From positions 80,785 to 144,784 of the forward strand of contig JAXMMT010000037.1 in assembly GCA_034399355.1 (NCBI GenBank): 64,000 bases of DNA. Direction: 5' to 3'. How positions within the stretch are numbered: position 1 is the stretch's first letter; each line of letters opens with the position of its first letter. Under the pieces are notes generated by a model. It searched no databases. It had not been told where the DNA came from and saw nothing but the letters and a program-made list of their open reading frames with translations. Shown piece after piece: positions 8,235 through 16,118 of the stretch. Position numbers and translations under genes: made by a program. Origin of the DNA: UBA2279 sp034399355. Lineage in GTDB: Bacteria; Actinomycetota; Coriobacteriia; Anaerosomatales; Anaerosomataceae.

Positions 8235-9269
8235 TCAGAGGATGAGCATCGCATCGCCGAAGGACAGGAAGCGATACCGCTCGGCAGCCGCGACTTGATA
8301 GGCACGCATGATCAACTCTCGTCCCGCGAACGCACTTACCATCATGAGCAATGTCGAACGTGGCATGTGGTAGTTGGTGACGAGCGCGTCGACGACACCG
8401 AAACTGAAACCGGGAAGGATGAAGAGGTCGGTCTGGCCCTCCGTCGCCTCCACGAGTCTCGTCTGTTCGTTATAGGCGCTCTCCAGCGCCCTGATCGTCG
8501 TGGTACCCACCGCGATGACCCGGTTCCCGCGCGCCTTGGCAGCATTCACGCTCTCAGCTGCCCACGGCGGCACGCGAAAATGCTCGGTGTGGATGCGGTG
8601 ACTCTCCGGGTCGTCCTCGGCAACCGGCCTGAATGTGTCCAATCCGACATCGAGTTCGACTTTCGCCAGGTGAATCCCCTTGTGCTGCACTTCGTCCAGC
8701 AGCTCGGATGTGAAGTGCAACCCGGCCGTTGGCGCAGCGACGCTGTGCTCCTCAGCGGAGTAGACCGTCTGGTACAGTTCGGGGTCGTCGAGCTGGCGCG
8801 TGATATACGGCGGCAGGGGTATCTGCCCGAGCCGGTGCACTGCGTCGATCAGCGAGCCCGCGCGAACGTGGAACTGGACGAGCCTGCCGCCTGACTCCTC
8901 TAAGACATCGACGATGAACGCGGTGAGCTCACCGTCGCCGAAAACGATGCGCGCGCCCGGCTTCAGCCGACGACCGGGCTTGACGAGACACTCCCATGTG
9001 TCCGCGTAGCGCCGGCGGAGAAGCAGTACTTCGACAGCGCCGCTGGTCTCGTCCTTCGCGCCCAAAAGACGGGCAGGAAGCACTCGAGTCTCGTTCACGA
9101 CCATCACATCGCCGGGGCGCAGGTACTCGAGAACGTCATGGAACGTGCGATGGTCGATCTGACCGCTGGAGCGCTCCACGACCATGAGCCGGCACGCATC
9201 TCTCGGCTCCATGGGCGCTTGGGCAATGAGTCCGCTCGGCAGGTCGTAGTCGAAGTCATCCGTGCGCAC
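8235..9269 (-). CDS. queA: S-adenosylmethionine:tRNA ribosyltransferase-isomerase QueA
   Basis: Transfers and isomerises the ribosyl group of SAM to preQ1 in tRNA, making epoxyqueuosine. The 344-residue product begins MRTDDFDYDLPSGLIAQAP with the classical DYxLPxxLIAQxP pattern, followed by RLMVVERSSG, VVNETRVLPARL, and later APTAGLHFTSELL and GTTTIRALESA, all family signatures. Length is standard. It lies 57 nt downstream of queH, probably in the same transcript, and ends convergently with the anti-sigma gene. Confidence 0.97.
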   Translation of the reverse strand: MRTDDFDYDLPSGLIAQAPMEPRDACRLMVVERSSGQIDHRTFHDVLEYLRPGDVMVVNETRVLPARLLGAKDETSGAVEVLLLRRRYADTWECLVKPGRRLKPGARIVFGDGELTAFIVDVLEESGGRLVQFHVRAGSLIDAVHRLGQIPLPPYITRQLDDPELYQTVYSAEEHSVAAPTAGLHFTSELLDEVQHKGIHLAKVELDVGLDTFRPVAEDDPESHRIHTEHFRVPPWAAESVNAAKARGNRVIAVGTTTIRALESAYNEQTRLVEATEGQTDLFILPGFSFGVVDALVTNYHMPRSTLLMMVSAFAGRELIMRAYQVAAAERYRFLSFGDAMLIL

Positions 9270-9326
9270 GAAAGCGCCTCCCTCGATGCTGCTCAGCCAT
9301 CCCCCGAAGTGTAGCGCAACGACCTG

Positions 9327-9884
9327 TCAGCCGCGCGCAGCGCGCCGCGCTTCGCGCGCTTGCTGCGCCTCCACGTCACTGAGAACACATCCGCAGTAGT
9401 TCTGACGGTACATACCCAGCTCACGCGATCGCTGGGTCGCACTCGAGTACCGGTCGCGGAAGTCCGTGTCGATATAGCGTATGCCAACCGCCTCACACGC
9501 CTCGATTGCCGCATCACGAATGGCGGCGGAGTCCTGGTACGGGCTTACCGTGAGCGTCGTCGCGACAGCGTCATAACCGAGCGCGACCCCACGAGCGGCA
9601 ACCATGCCCAAGCGCAAGCGGAAGCATGCCTTGCATCTCTCGGCCGGATCGCCTTCGAGTCCTGCGACCGCACGCATCCACGCGGCGATCTCGTAGGGCT
9701 CCTCGAGCACCTCGATGCCCCTGCTATCAGCGTAATCGAGCAGTGTGTCCAGACGACGACGATACTCGTCGAGCGGCTGGATATTGGGATTCGCGTAGCA
9801 GACCGTGACATCATGCTCGGCCGCCAGATCGTCGAAGGGCTCGATGAGGCAGGGTCCGCAGCATGCGTGCAACATCACCCGCAT
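9327..9884 (-). CDS. queH: Epoxyqueuosine reductase QueH (DUF208)
   Basis: Reduces epoxyqueuosine to queuosine in tRNA, the last step of the pathway; QueH is the non-orthologous replacement of QueG. The 185 residues have the N-terminal HACCGPC motif (residues 6-12), RCKACFRLR near residue 83, and the YCGCVLS motif near residue 163, which supply the cysteines that bind iron-sulfur and iron. AAGGAGGT lies 8 nt before ATG. With tgt and queA nearby, the late queuosine pathway is covered; preQ1 synthesis genes are not in the window, so preQ1 may be salvaged or made elsewhere. Confidence 0.93.
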   Translation of the reverse strand: MRVMLHACCGPCLIEPFDDLAAEHDVTVCYANPNIQPLDEYRRRLDTLLDYADSRGIEVLEEPYEIAAWMRAVAGLEGDPAERCKACFRLRLGMVAARGVALGYDAVATTLTVSPYQDSAAIRDAAIEACEAVGIRYIDTDFRDRYSSATQRSRELGMYRQNYCGCVLSDVEAQQAREARRAARG

Positions 9885-9940
9885 CTGTTTCGACCTCCTT
9901 CTCGGCGCCAGTATCTACCAGTCTACGCGTGCTTGCCGAG

Positions 9941-9973
9941 AAAAGTACGGCGGCCCCGCATGCGGGGCCGCCG
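9941..9973 (-). terminator. Rho-independent terminator of the cold-shock gene
   Basis: Perfect GC-rich palindrome at 9948-9973 (CGGCGGCCCCGC on one arm), followed on the minus strand by TACTTTT. It lies 23 nt past the stop of the cold-shock gene and before queH. Confidence 0.9.
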
Positions 9974-9996
9974 AGCGCCATCGTGAGAATGCGGGC

Positions 9997-10200
9997 CTAG
10001 AGTCTGACGACGTTGCTGGCCTGCAGCTTGCCGTTCTGGCCGGTGGTGATTTCGAAGCTCACGGCCTGGCCTTCATCGAGGGTCTTGAAGCCCTCGCCCT
10101 GGATCTCGCTGTAGTGGACGAAGAGGTCCTCCCCGTCCTCACGCGATACGAAGCCATAACCTTTGTCAGGATTGAACCACTTGACGGTACCTTCAGGCAT
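9997..10200 (-). CDS. Cold-shock domain protein (CspA family)
   Basis: A 67-residue single-domain RNA chaperone that binds single-stranded nucleic acid. MPEGTVKWFNPDKGYGFVSR contains RNP1 (KGYGFV) and is followed by RNP2 (DLFVHYSEI). Full cold-shock domain length with no extension. The ATG at 10200 was chosen over a longer in-frame opening because the family begins there. A strong terminator follows directly, so the gene is probably a single-gene transcript. Confidence 0.97.
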   Translation of the reverse strand: MPEGTVKWFNPDKGYGFVSREDGEDLFVHYSEIQGEGFKTLDEGQAVSFEITTGQNGKLQASNVVRL

Positions 10201-10330
10201 TCCAACCCATCCTTCCACCCCACAAGGGGTCACACTCGTGCGACGTGCTTGTCGAAGCTTGTCCTTCCGACCACACCTGTGACCGGGATGGAACGATGGC
10301 GCCTTTCGTGCTGACAAACCGTGTCGCAAC
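10201..10330 (-). promoter_or_regulatory. Probable long 5' leader of the cold-shock gene
   Basis: About 240 bases separate this gene from its neighbour. A TATAGG hexamer on the minus strand near 10337-10342 could be a -10, giving a leader of about 130 nt. Long structured leaders are usual for csp genes; no specific thermosensor was modelled. Nothing else is visible up to 10438. Confidence 0.35.
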
Positions 10331-10438
10331 CTATAGGGTGCTGCTGCACCCACAACGTCCAGATAGTACCACATCAAGGCACGCGCAAGACGTCTTCAGG
10401 TAACTGGCGAACGCGAATCTCAAGACCATCGCTGCTGC

Positions 10439-11197
10439 TTAGAGCGTGAGTCCGTCATCTCCGTCCGTGACGATGGCGCTACGGCGACGCCGATTCCGGT
10501 CGATAACGAACACCAGCGCCACGATCGCGACGAGCAACAGCCCAATAGTGATCAGCAGCGGGGTCGTCGCCTGACCGCCGCCCTGCGACCCGCCAAGACT
10601 ATAGGAGACCTTGACGTCGAGAACGCCCCCCGTCGCCAGCTTGAGTGAATCCAACGCGTAAAGCGTCTCGCCTGCTTGATTGGACACGGGATCTCTGGCC
10701 GGCTTGGGAGAGACGCTCACATCCGAAGCCCCCGGCTCAAGACGCACCGATACGAACAACGGCGCCTCCTCACCGGTGTTTACCCACGGCAACGTCACCG
10801 ACACGTCATTGCCCGAGCGCGTCGGCGCAACGTAGTTCGCCTCCACCTGCGCCACGCGAACCTCCGACAGCACGAACTCGGCCACCTGGCCTCCGCTGAC
10901 GGCCGTGACAGTCGCCTCGCGATAGGGGTCGAGGGCAGGATCGTCGCCGACGATCTCGCCGGACCAGGTGACGGTTGCCCCTGCAGGAAGCGGCACCCTC
11001 ACTGTCGCGGGAAGCTCGGTGTCGGGAGTAAGAACGACGTTCACGATCATCTGTGAGACGCCGCCCATTCCGACAGGCATGAATTGAACCTGGTACTCCA
11101 GCACGCGGGCCTGTGCTACTGCGGGAACGGCAAGCATCACGAGCGCCAGCAGCAGCACCGCCGCGATACGCGTCGGCTGTCTCCTCATAGCGGTCAT
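10439..11197 (-). CDS. Secreted, C-terminally membrane-anchored protein of unknown function
   Basis: Not recognised. The 252-residue product starts MTAMRRQPTR with a signal peptide (hydrophobic stretch about 10-27 ending AVAQA). The middle is rich in beta-type sequence without cysteines. A membrane helix at about residues 208-230 (LLITIGLLLVAIVALVFVID) is followed by an arginine-rich cytoplasmic end, so the bulk sits outside the cell. ATG at 11197 has GGAGG 5 nt upstream, preferred over an earlier opening that overlaps folD. It starts 19 nt after the folD stop, likely co-transcribed, though no functional link is evident. Confidence 0.75.
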   Translation of the reverse strand: MTAMRRQPTRIAAVLLLALVMLAVPAVAQARVLEYQVQFMPVGMGGVSQMIVNVVLTPDTELPATVRVPLPAGATVTWSGEIVGDDPALDPYREATVTAVSGGQVAEFVLSEVRVAQVEANYVAPTRSGNDVSVTLPWVNTGEEAPLFVSVRLEPGASDVSVSPKPARDPVSNQAGETLYALDSLKLATGGVLDVKVSYSLGGSQGGGQATTPLLITIGLLLVAIVALVFVIDRNRRRRSAIVTDGDDGLTL

Positions 11198-11216
11198 CGG
11201 TCCTCCACTCAGGTCG

Positions 11217-12068
11217 TCACTCGGCCTTCGCGACAGCATCGGCAGCCGCAACGGTATTCACCATAAGAATCGCCCTTGTCATCGGGCCGACTCCCCCGGG
11301 AACCGGGGTGATGGCCGAGACGATCGGCAGGACGTCGTCGTAGTCCACATCGCCGACCAGGCCCGCGTCGGTGCGGTTGATCCCGACGTCGATGACCACT
11401 GCGCCGGGTTTCACGTACTCGGCGGTGATCATCTTCGCCCGACCGACGGCAACGACCAGGATATCGGCTTGCCGGCATACACCCGGAAGGTCCTGCGTCC
11501 GCGAGTGACAGACCGTCACGGTCGCGTTCGCGTTCAAGAGCAGCAACGCCATGGGCTTGCCGACGATCGTAGAGCGCCCCACGACCACCGCATGCTTGCC
11601 GGCGGGGTCGATACCGTATGACTCGAGCATCTTCATGACACCGTAGGGCGTGCATGCGCGATGCGCGGGAAGACCTCGCAGTAGCCGACCGAGGTTGAAC
11701 GGGTGGAATCCGTCGACATCTTTCTCGGGAGAGATGCGTGCGATGATGGCCTCGGCATCAAGGTGCTCCGGCAGTGGAAGCTGGACGAGAATACCGTGCA
11801 CGTCGACATCAGTATTGAGGTCGTCGATAAGGCGGTTGAGCTCGTCCTGTGACGTTTCTGCAGACAAGCGGTGATCGAAGCTGCGGATGCCGATGCGCTC
11901 GCAGTCGCGTTCCTTCATGTTGACGTACGACTGCGATGCCGGGTTCTCGCCGACGAGCACGACCGCAAGCCCGGGCGTGATGCCGGCCTCGGCCAGTCGC
12001 ACGACCGTCGCACGTGTGTGCTCCTCGATATCGGCCGATACCTTCTTCCCGTCGATTATCGTCGCCAC
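11217..12068 (-). CDS. folD: Bifunctional methylenetetrahydrofolate dehydrogenase/cyclohydrolase FolD
   Basis: Interconverts methylene-, methenyl- and formyl-tetrahydrofolate for purine and one-carbon metabolism. The 283 residues show the active-site lysine region SYVNMKERDCERIGI near residue 48, the VQLPLPEHLD signature near 98, GRSTIVGKPMALLLL near 164 and the C-terminal PVPGGVGPMTRAIL motif. Length is typical. It precedes the unrecognised membrane protein by 19 nt. Confidence 0.97.
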   Translation of the reverse strand: MATIIDGKKVSADIEEHTRATVVRLAEAGITPGLAVVLVGENPASQSYVNMKERDCERIGIRSFDHRLSAETSQDELNRLIDDLNTDVDVHGILVQLPLPEHLDAEAIIARISPEKDVDGFHPFNLGRLLRGLPAHRACTPYGVMKMLESYGIDPAGKHAVVVGRSTIVGKPMALLLLNANATVTVCHSRTQDLPGVCRQADILVVAVGRAKMITAEYVKPGAVVIDVGINRTDAGLVGDVDYDDVLPIVSAITPVPGGVGPMTRAILMVNTVAAADAVAKAE

Positions 12069-12132
12069 TGCCCTCGCCCTCCTGTCGTGTCTTCCGTGCG
12101 TCGCCCAGTGTACCCGAGCGCGCGCGTGTCGG

Positions 12133-12705
12133 TCACTCGGCAGTCGCCTTCTCTTTCACGATGGCGAGCACGCGGCGGAACCGGTCGGTTCCGGCGGCGC
12201 CGAGTGCCTCGTAGATGACCGACTCCGATGTCGTTACCTCTGCCCCGGCAGCGCGAAGTCGCTCTAGCGCGATCGTAAAATCCCGCTCGCAGACCGAACT
12301 GACCCCGTCCGCAACGATGTGGACTCGGTAGCCGTTCTCGAGCAGGTGCAGCGCCGTCTGCGTCACGCAGATGTGCGCTTCCATGCCGAGAAGGGTCACC
12401 TGACGCCGACTAGTGCGCTCGAGAGCCGCCAAGAACGCAGGCTCCGCGCAGCAGTCGAAACAGAGCTTCTCGACCGGCCCTATCGCCGAACCCAGCGCAT
12501 CGGTCAGCTCGGACACCGTCGGTCCGAGCCCTTTCGGGTACTGCTCGGTATAGACGACCGGCACGTCGAACTCATCGGCTACGCGAACAAGCCGCGAGAT
12601 GGTCGCCACCACTGCGGCCCGCTCCGGCATCGTCGCGGCGAGCCTCTCCTGCACATCGATCACCACGATTACCGCATCCGATGCGTCGAAGGTGCGCTTG
12701 CTCAC
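12133..12705 (-). CDS. Isochorismatase-family cysteine hydrolase
   Basis: A 190-residue hydrolase of the isochorismatase/nicotinamidase superfamily. The Asp-Lys-Cys triad is visible: Asp in VIVVIDVQERL, Lys in PVEKLCFDCC and the nucleophile Cys in GMEAHICVTQTA. The GTG start at 12705 has GGGAGG 6 nt upstream and is preferred over a long upstream extension. The closest type I can name is the YcaC-like branch of unknown substrate; no zinc-binding DxHxxH of nicotinamidases was seen, so a PncA role is less likely. It is divergent from the superoxide reductase. Confidence 0.85.
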   Translation of the reverse strand: MSKRTFDASDAVIVVIDVQERLAATMPERAAVVATISRLVRVADEFDVPVVYTEQYPKGLGPTVSELTDALGSAIGPVEKLCFDCCAEPAFLAALERTSRRQVTLLGMEAHICVTQTALHLLENGYRVHIVADGVSSVCERDFTIALERLRAAGAEVTTSESVIYEALGAAGTDRFRRVLAIVKEKATAE

Positions 12706-12819
12706 GATTGGCCTCCCAAGAACGGTTGGCGCCGATTCTACCAGGTGCCGACCGAATTGGGCGGGCCGACGGGTATGTACCAGTGCATATCCGACACCGC
12801 TATCACCTGGAGGCACACG

Positions 12820-13167
12820 ATGTCTGACGCCCCGATCCTCGGTACCATCAACCATGTCACCGACCTCTCGGCCACCGGCGATTTCGAGAAGAAGCACACC
12901 CCGCACATCGAGGTGGAGCGCTCCGGGGGCAAGACGATCATCACCGTGACCGTCGGCCACGAAGTCCCGCATCCCAACCAGCCCGATCACTACATCGCGT
13001 GGATCGAGTTGTACGCCGGCAGCGCGGGAATCGCCCGATTCGACCTCTCGCCGGTCGCTACCGACCCGGTGGTCTCGGTGATCGTCTCTGCCGATGCGGG
13101 AACCGTGTTGCGCGCGATCGAGCACTGCAACCTCCATGGCCTGTGGGCCGCGGAGGTCGTTCTGTAG
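12820..13167 (+). CDS. Superoxide reductase, neelaredoxin type (class II)
   Basis: Reduces superoxide to hydrogen peroxide without making oxygen, a marker of anaerobes. The 115-residue single-domain protein has all five ligands of the Fe(His)4(Cys) centre: His26 (KKHTP), His51 and His57 (HPNQPDHYIAWIEL), Cys103 and His106 (CNLHGLW). The N-terminal rubredoxin-like domain of desulfoferrodoxins is absent. The loop before His26 reads Glu-Lys-Lys-His where the family has Glu-Lys-His, so the conserved Glu position is a lysine. ATG has GGAGG 7 nt upstream. Confidence 0.93.
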   Translation: MSDAPILGTINHVTDLSATGDFEKKHTPHIEVERSGGKTIITVTVGHEVPHPNQPDHYIAWIELYAGSAGIARFDLSPVATDPVVSVIVSADAGTVLRAIEHCNLHGLWAAEVVL

Positions 13168-13172
13168 TACCG

Positions 13173-13289
13173 CTAGATGATATCGTCTTCGCGCTCTTTG
13201 CGTAGATGACCACGGACGCCGAGAAACGTGCCGACGGCAACGATGAGAACGCCGATGACGACACCGATGAAGACCTCGGACGTGAACAT
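13173..13289 (-). CDS. Small single-pass membrane protein (38 residues)
   Basis: Not recognised. The frame runs from ATG at 13289 to TAG: MFTSEVFIGVVIGVLIVAVG, then TFLGVRGHLRKEREDDII. One hydrophobic helix at residues 6-25 is followed by a charged cytoplasmic-type tail. GGAGCC about 5 nt upstream is a fair ribosome site. It starts 19 nt after the stop of the lipoprotein gene, suggesting the same transcript. It is shorter than most gene callers accept and no homolog can be named. Confidence 0.55.
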   Translation of the reverse strand: MFTSEVFIGVVIGVLIVAVGTFLGVRGHLRKEREDDII

Positions 13290-13308
13290 GCTGGCTCCGA
13301 TCCGCGCG

Positions 13309-13830
13309 CTATTTGATGTTGATGCTGATTGCGATCCTGGTCACGTCGCCGTCCTCGGCAAATGTTACGCCGCCTTCGCTGGTGCCCTTCGAGACGGTCA
13401 CCACTCCAGACTTCACCCCATCGTTCTGGGTGTTGAGCTCAGCCAGAATCTCCCAACCCTCTTCGGCAAGCTTGGATGTATACCACTCGAACACATCGTC
13501 GTACGCATCCGTCGTGACAAGCCCGACATAGAAGCCCGTGCCCTCGCCCGATGAGATCTTGCTCGAGTTCTCGATGTCCGCGTCATAGACGGGGAAGTCA
13601 TCGGGGAAGCCCTCCGGTACATCGGACTGCTCGCCCGTGATCTCGACCGTCGAGCCATCCTCGGCCTCATAAGTGACGCTGCCGTCTCCGGCATCGACGT
13701 CGACACCAGTCGTCTTCTCGATCGCGCCCTCGATGGCCTTCTCGGCGACCTGCTTGCAGCCCGAAAGACCCAAGACGAGAACAGCAATCGCCAGAACAGT
13801 GAGTCCAACAAGATACCGTTTGTTGTTCAT
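13309..13830 (-). CDS. Putative secreted lipoprotein of unknown function
   Basis: A 173-residue product with a lipoprotein signal: MNNKRYLVG, a hydrophobic core and lipobox LGLSGC with the lipidated Cys at about residue 25. The mature part is acidic (many Asp/Glu), contains PEGFPDDFPVYDAD, and an alpha/beta-like stretch with FEWYTSKLAEEGW. The start ATG at 13830 follows AGAGGGG; an upstream GTG lacks a site. Lgt, which would attach the lipid, is encoded at 19.9-20.8 kb. The small membrane gene follows 19 nt downstream. Confidence 0.8.
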   Translation of the reverse strand: MNNKRYLVGLTVLAIAVLVLGLSGCKQVAEKAIEGAIEKTTGVDVDAGDGSVTYEAEDGSTVEITGEQSDVPEGFPDDFPVYDADIENSSKISSGEGTGFYVGLVTTDAYDDVFEWYTSKLAEEGWEILAELNTQNDGVKSGVVTVSKGTSEGGVTFAEDGDVTRIAISINIK

Positions 13831-13893
13831 GCGGTCCCCTCTTTTCACAAAACACGTTCACCCGAACAGTATATGCGCTCAGGCGTCGAATGC

Positions 13894-14943
13894 TCAGAAC
13901 AGCTCGTCTAGCGCCCCTTGGTTCGCCGGGAACCGCTTGCCGAGATGCTCGTAGGCACGAGGGGTCGCCTGCCTACCCTTGGGCGTCCGCATGAGGAAGC
14001 CGAGCTGCAACAGATACGGCTCGTAGACGTCCTCGAGTGTATCGGACTCCTCTCCAACCGCCGCCGCCAACGTGTTGAGGCCGACGGGCTTTCCCGAGAA
14101 CTTATCAATCAGCGTCTCGAGGATTGTGGTGTCCATGCGATCGAGCCCCATGTGGTCCACCTCGAAGAACGCGAGCGCCTCAGCTGCCACGTCTTCGCTT
14201 ATGACACCGTCGCGGCGTACCTGCGCGTAGTCGCGAACGCGCTTGAGCAGGCGGTTTGCGAGTCGGGGCGTGCCGCGTCCTCGCCGTGCGATCTCGGCAG
14301 CTCCATCAGACGTGAGACTCACGCCCAGAATACCGGCCGAGCGAATCACGATCGCCGCCAGCTCCTTCGCGTTGTAATACTCGAGCCGGAAGGCCATGCC
14401 GAAGCGATCGCGCAGTGGGCCGGTGAGCAGACCGGTCCGCGTCGTCGCTCCGACCAGGGTGAACTTCGGCAGGTCGAGACGCAGCGAACGGGCCGCGGGT
14501 CCCTTCCCGATCACAATGTCGATCTTGAAGTCCTCCATCGCGGGGTATAGCACCTCTTCCACCACTCGGCTGAGTCGGTGGATCTCGTCGATGAAGAGCA
14601 CATCGCGCTCGTCGAGGTTGGTGAGGATCGCAGCGAGGTCGCCGGCCCGCTCGATCGCCGGTCCCGAAGTCGTCCGCATCTGTACGCCGAGCTCATTGGC
14701 GATGACACCGGCGAGTGTGGTCTTGCCCAGCCCGGGCGGTCCCGAGAGCAGCATGTGGTCGAGCGGCTCGTCGCGCGCCTTCGTCGCCTCGATGAGTACC
14801 GCCAGATTGTCTTTGACACGCGTCTGGCCGAGGTACTCCGCGAGACGTTTGGGCCTCAGCGAGCGGTCTATCTCGAGGTCATCGTCGGTGTGCTCCGCAG
14901 AGACCAACCGCTCAGAGTCATCCGGCTCCCAAACGGTGCTCAC
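13894..14943 (-). CDS. ruvB: Holliday junction branch migration helicase RuvB
   Basis: Hexameric ATPase that with RuvA moves Holliday junctions. The 349 residues hold Walker A GPPGLGKT, Walker B FIDEIHRL, sensor region GATTRTGLLTGPLRDRFG and the C-terminal winged-helix DNA-binding part (YEPYLLQLGFLMRTPKGR). It starts 4 nt inside the end of ruvA, the last gene of ruvC-ruvA-ruvB. SOS control would come from the LexA-type box upstream of ruvC. Confidence 0.98.
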   Translation of the reverse strand: MSTVWEPDDSERLVSAEHTDDDLEIDRSLRPKRLAEYLGQTRVKDNLAVLIEATKARDEPLDHMLLSGPPGLGKTTLAGVIANELGVQMRTTSGPAIERAGDLAAILTNLDERDVLFIDEIHRLSRVVEEVLYPAMEDFKIDIVIGKGPAARSLRLDLPKFTLVGATTRTGLLTGPLRDRFGMAFRLEYYNAKELAAIVIRSAGILGVSLTSDGAAEIARRGRGTPRLANRLLKRVRDYAQVRRDGVISEDVAAEALAFFEVDHMGLDRMDTTILETLIDKFSGKPVGLNTLAAAVGEESDTLEDVYEPYLLQLGFLMRTPKGRQATPRAYEHLGKRFPANQGALDELF

Positions 14944-15527
14944 GAGCCACCTCCAAGCCGACGCAGCGCATGCTTCAGCACCATGTTCGTGTCTCCGGGA
15001 GCGCCATCGTAATCCTTGAGGGCGGTGGCAGCCTCCGCGGCCGAGAAACCCATAGACAGCAGCGCGGCTCGCGCCTCGGCCGCCGCATCCGGCGTCGCAC
15101 CAGCGGGTGTTGCGGACAAGCTGGGAACGCCCAGCTTGTCCTTGAGCTCAAGGATGATACGCTGCGCCGTTTTCGTGCCGATGCCCGGCACCGAACTCAC
15201 GATCGCGACATCCTCGCTCGCAATCGCCTCAGCGAGCGTTGCCGGTGTGTAGGAGCTGAGCGCCGCGAGCGCCACCTTCGGCCCGACTCCGCTGACAGTG
15301 ATCAGCTGCTCGAACAGCGCCTTCTCATCGGCGCTCTCGAACCCGAACAGCGAGAGTTCGTCTTCGCGCACGTGCATGTGTGTGAGGACGGTGGCTTCGT
15401 CTCCTTCGGCAGGCAGCGCCGCGAGGGAAGATGTCGACATCGCCATGCGATAGCCCACGCCGTGTACTTCGAGGACGCAGTACGAAAGCCCCTTCTCGGC
15501 GATTCTCCCGCTGAGGAACACAATCAT
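14940..15527 (-). CDS. ruvA: Holliday junction branch migration protein RuvA
   Basis: Tetrameric junction-binding protein that loads RuvB. The 195 residues have the N-terminal OB fold (MIVFLSGRIAEK ... LEVHGVGYRM), two helix-hairpin-helix motifs (VSGVGPKVALAAL and VPGIGTKTAQRIILELKDKL) and a C-terminal domain III (ALLSMGFSAAEAATAL) that contacts RuvB. Starts overlap ruvC and ends overlap ruvB by 4 nt each, so the three are translationally coupled. Confidence 0.98.
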   Translation of the reverse strand: MIVFLSGRIAEKGLSYCVLEVHGVGYRMAMSTSSLAALPAEGDEATVLTHMHVREDELSLFGFESADEKALFEQLITVSGVGPKVALAALSSYTPATLAEAIASEDVAIVSSVPGIGTKTAQRIILELKDKLGVPSLSATPAGATPDAAAEARAALLSMGFSAAEAATALKDYDGAPGDTNMVLKHALRRLGGGS

Positions 15528-16021
15528 TGCGCCACCTCCGCCATCGCCTGACCCGAGCGCGTGTGTGCGTGGCAGATGGCAGCAGCCAGCGCGTCTGCGG
15601 CGTGATCGGGCTGCGGCTCCTCGGCCAGATCGAGCAGCACGCGCACCATGTACTGTACCTGGGCCTTGTCCGCGGAACCGTTCCCCACGACAGCCAGTTT
15701 GATCTCGCCAGGACCGTACTCGCCGAGCTGTAGACCTGCGTCAGCCGTGGCTAGGACGGCCACGCCCCTCGCCTGCCCGGTCGCGAACGCAGTCTTGGCG
15801 TTAGTGCCGAAGTAGACACTCTCTACCGCACACTCGGTAGGAGTATAGCGAGCGATAACGTTGACGAGTTCATGGTGGATAGTCGAGAGACGCCGCGAAA
15901 GCTGGTCGGAAGCCGGGGTGGTGATGCAGCCGTACGCAAGACAGCGGAACCGGCTACCGGCGACCTCGATGACCCCCCAACCGGTGTTGGCGAGACCCGG
16001 GTCTATGCCGAGGACGATCAC
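15524..16021 (-). CDS. ruvC: Crossover junction endodeoxyribonuclease RuvC
   Basis: Resolves Holliday junctions by paired cuts. The 165 residues begin V-IVLGIDPGLANTGWGVIE with the first catalytic Asp, then Glu in CAVESVYFGTN, and the C-terminal acidic pair in PDHAADALAAAICH. The start was set at GTG 16021 because GGAGG lies 7 nt upstream and this gives family length; an earlier GTG sits only 1 nt from that site. A LexA-type SOS box lies 30 nt upstream. Confidence 0.96.
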   Translation of the reverse strand: MIVLGIDPGLANTGWGVIEVAGSRFRCLAYGCITTPASDQLSRRLSTIHHELVNVIARYTPTECAVESVYFGTNAKTAFATGQARGVAVLATADAGLQLGEYGPGEIKLAVVGNGSADKAQVQYMVRVLLDLAEEPQPDHAADALAAAICHAHTRSGQAMAEVAQ

Positions 16022-16050
16022 GCGCACCCCTCCAGCCGGCGTAGAACTAT

Positions 16051-16092
16051 CGAACGTATGTTCAGGATAGCATCCGGCCGATGACAGGTGAA
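16051..16092 (-). promoter_or_regulatory. ruvCAB promoter with LexA/SOS box
   Basis: SOS box at 16051-16064 reads TGAACATACGTTCG on the minus strand, one base from the Gram-positive/actinobacterial consensus CGAAC-N4-GTTCG. A candidate -10 TATCCT (16064-16069) and -35 TTCACC (16087-16092) with 17-bp spacing place the box over the transcription start, the expected place for LexA repression. Confidence 0.75.
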
Positions 16093-16118
16093 GGCCACCT
16101 TGGAAGGGCTGCGTACTC

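Noticed and set aside
12319..12819. Upstream extension of the superoxide reductase frame (282 codons)
   Set aside because: The extension overlaps the divergent isochorismatase gene; the ATG at 12820 has GGAGG at good spacing and gives family length.
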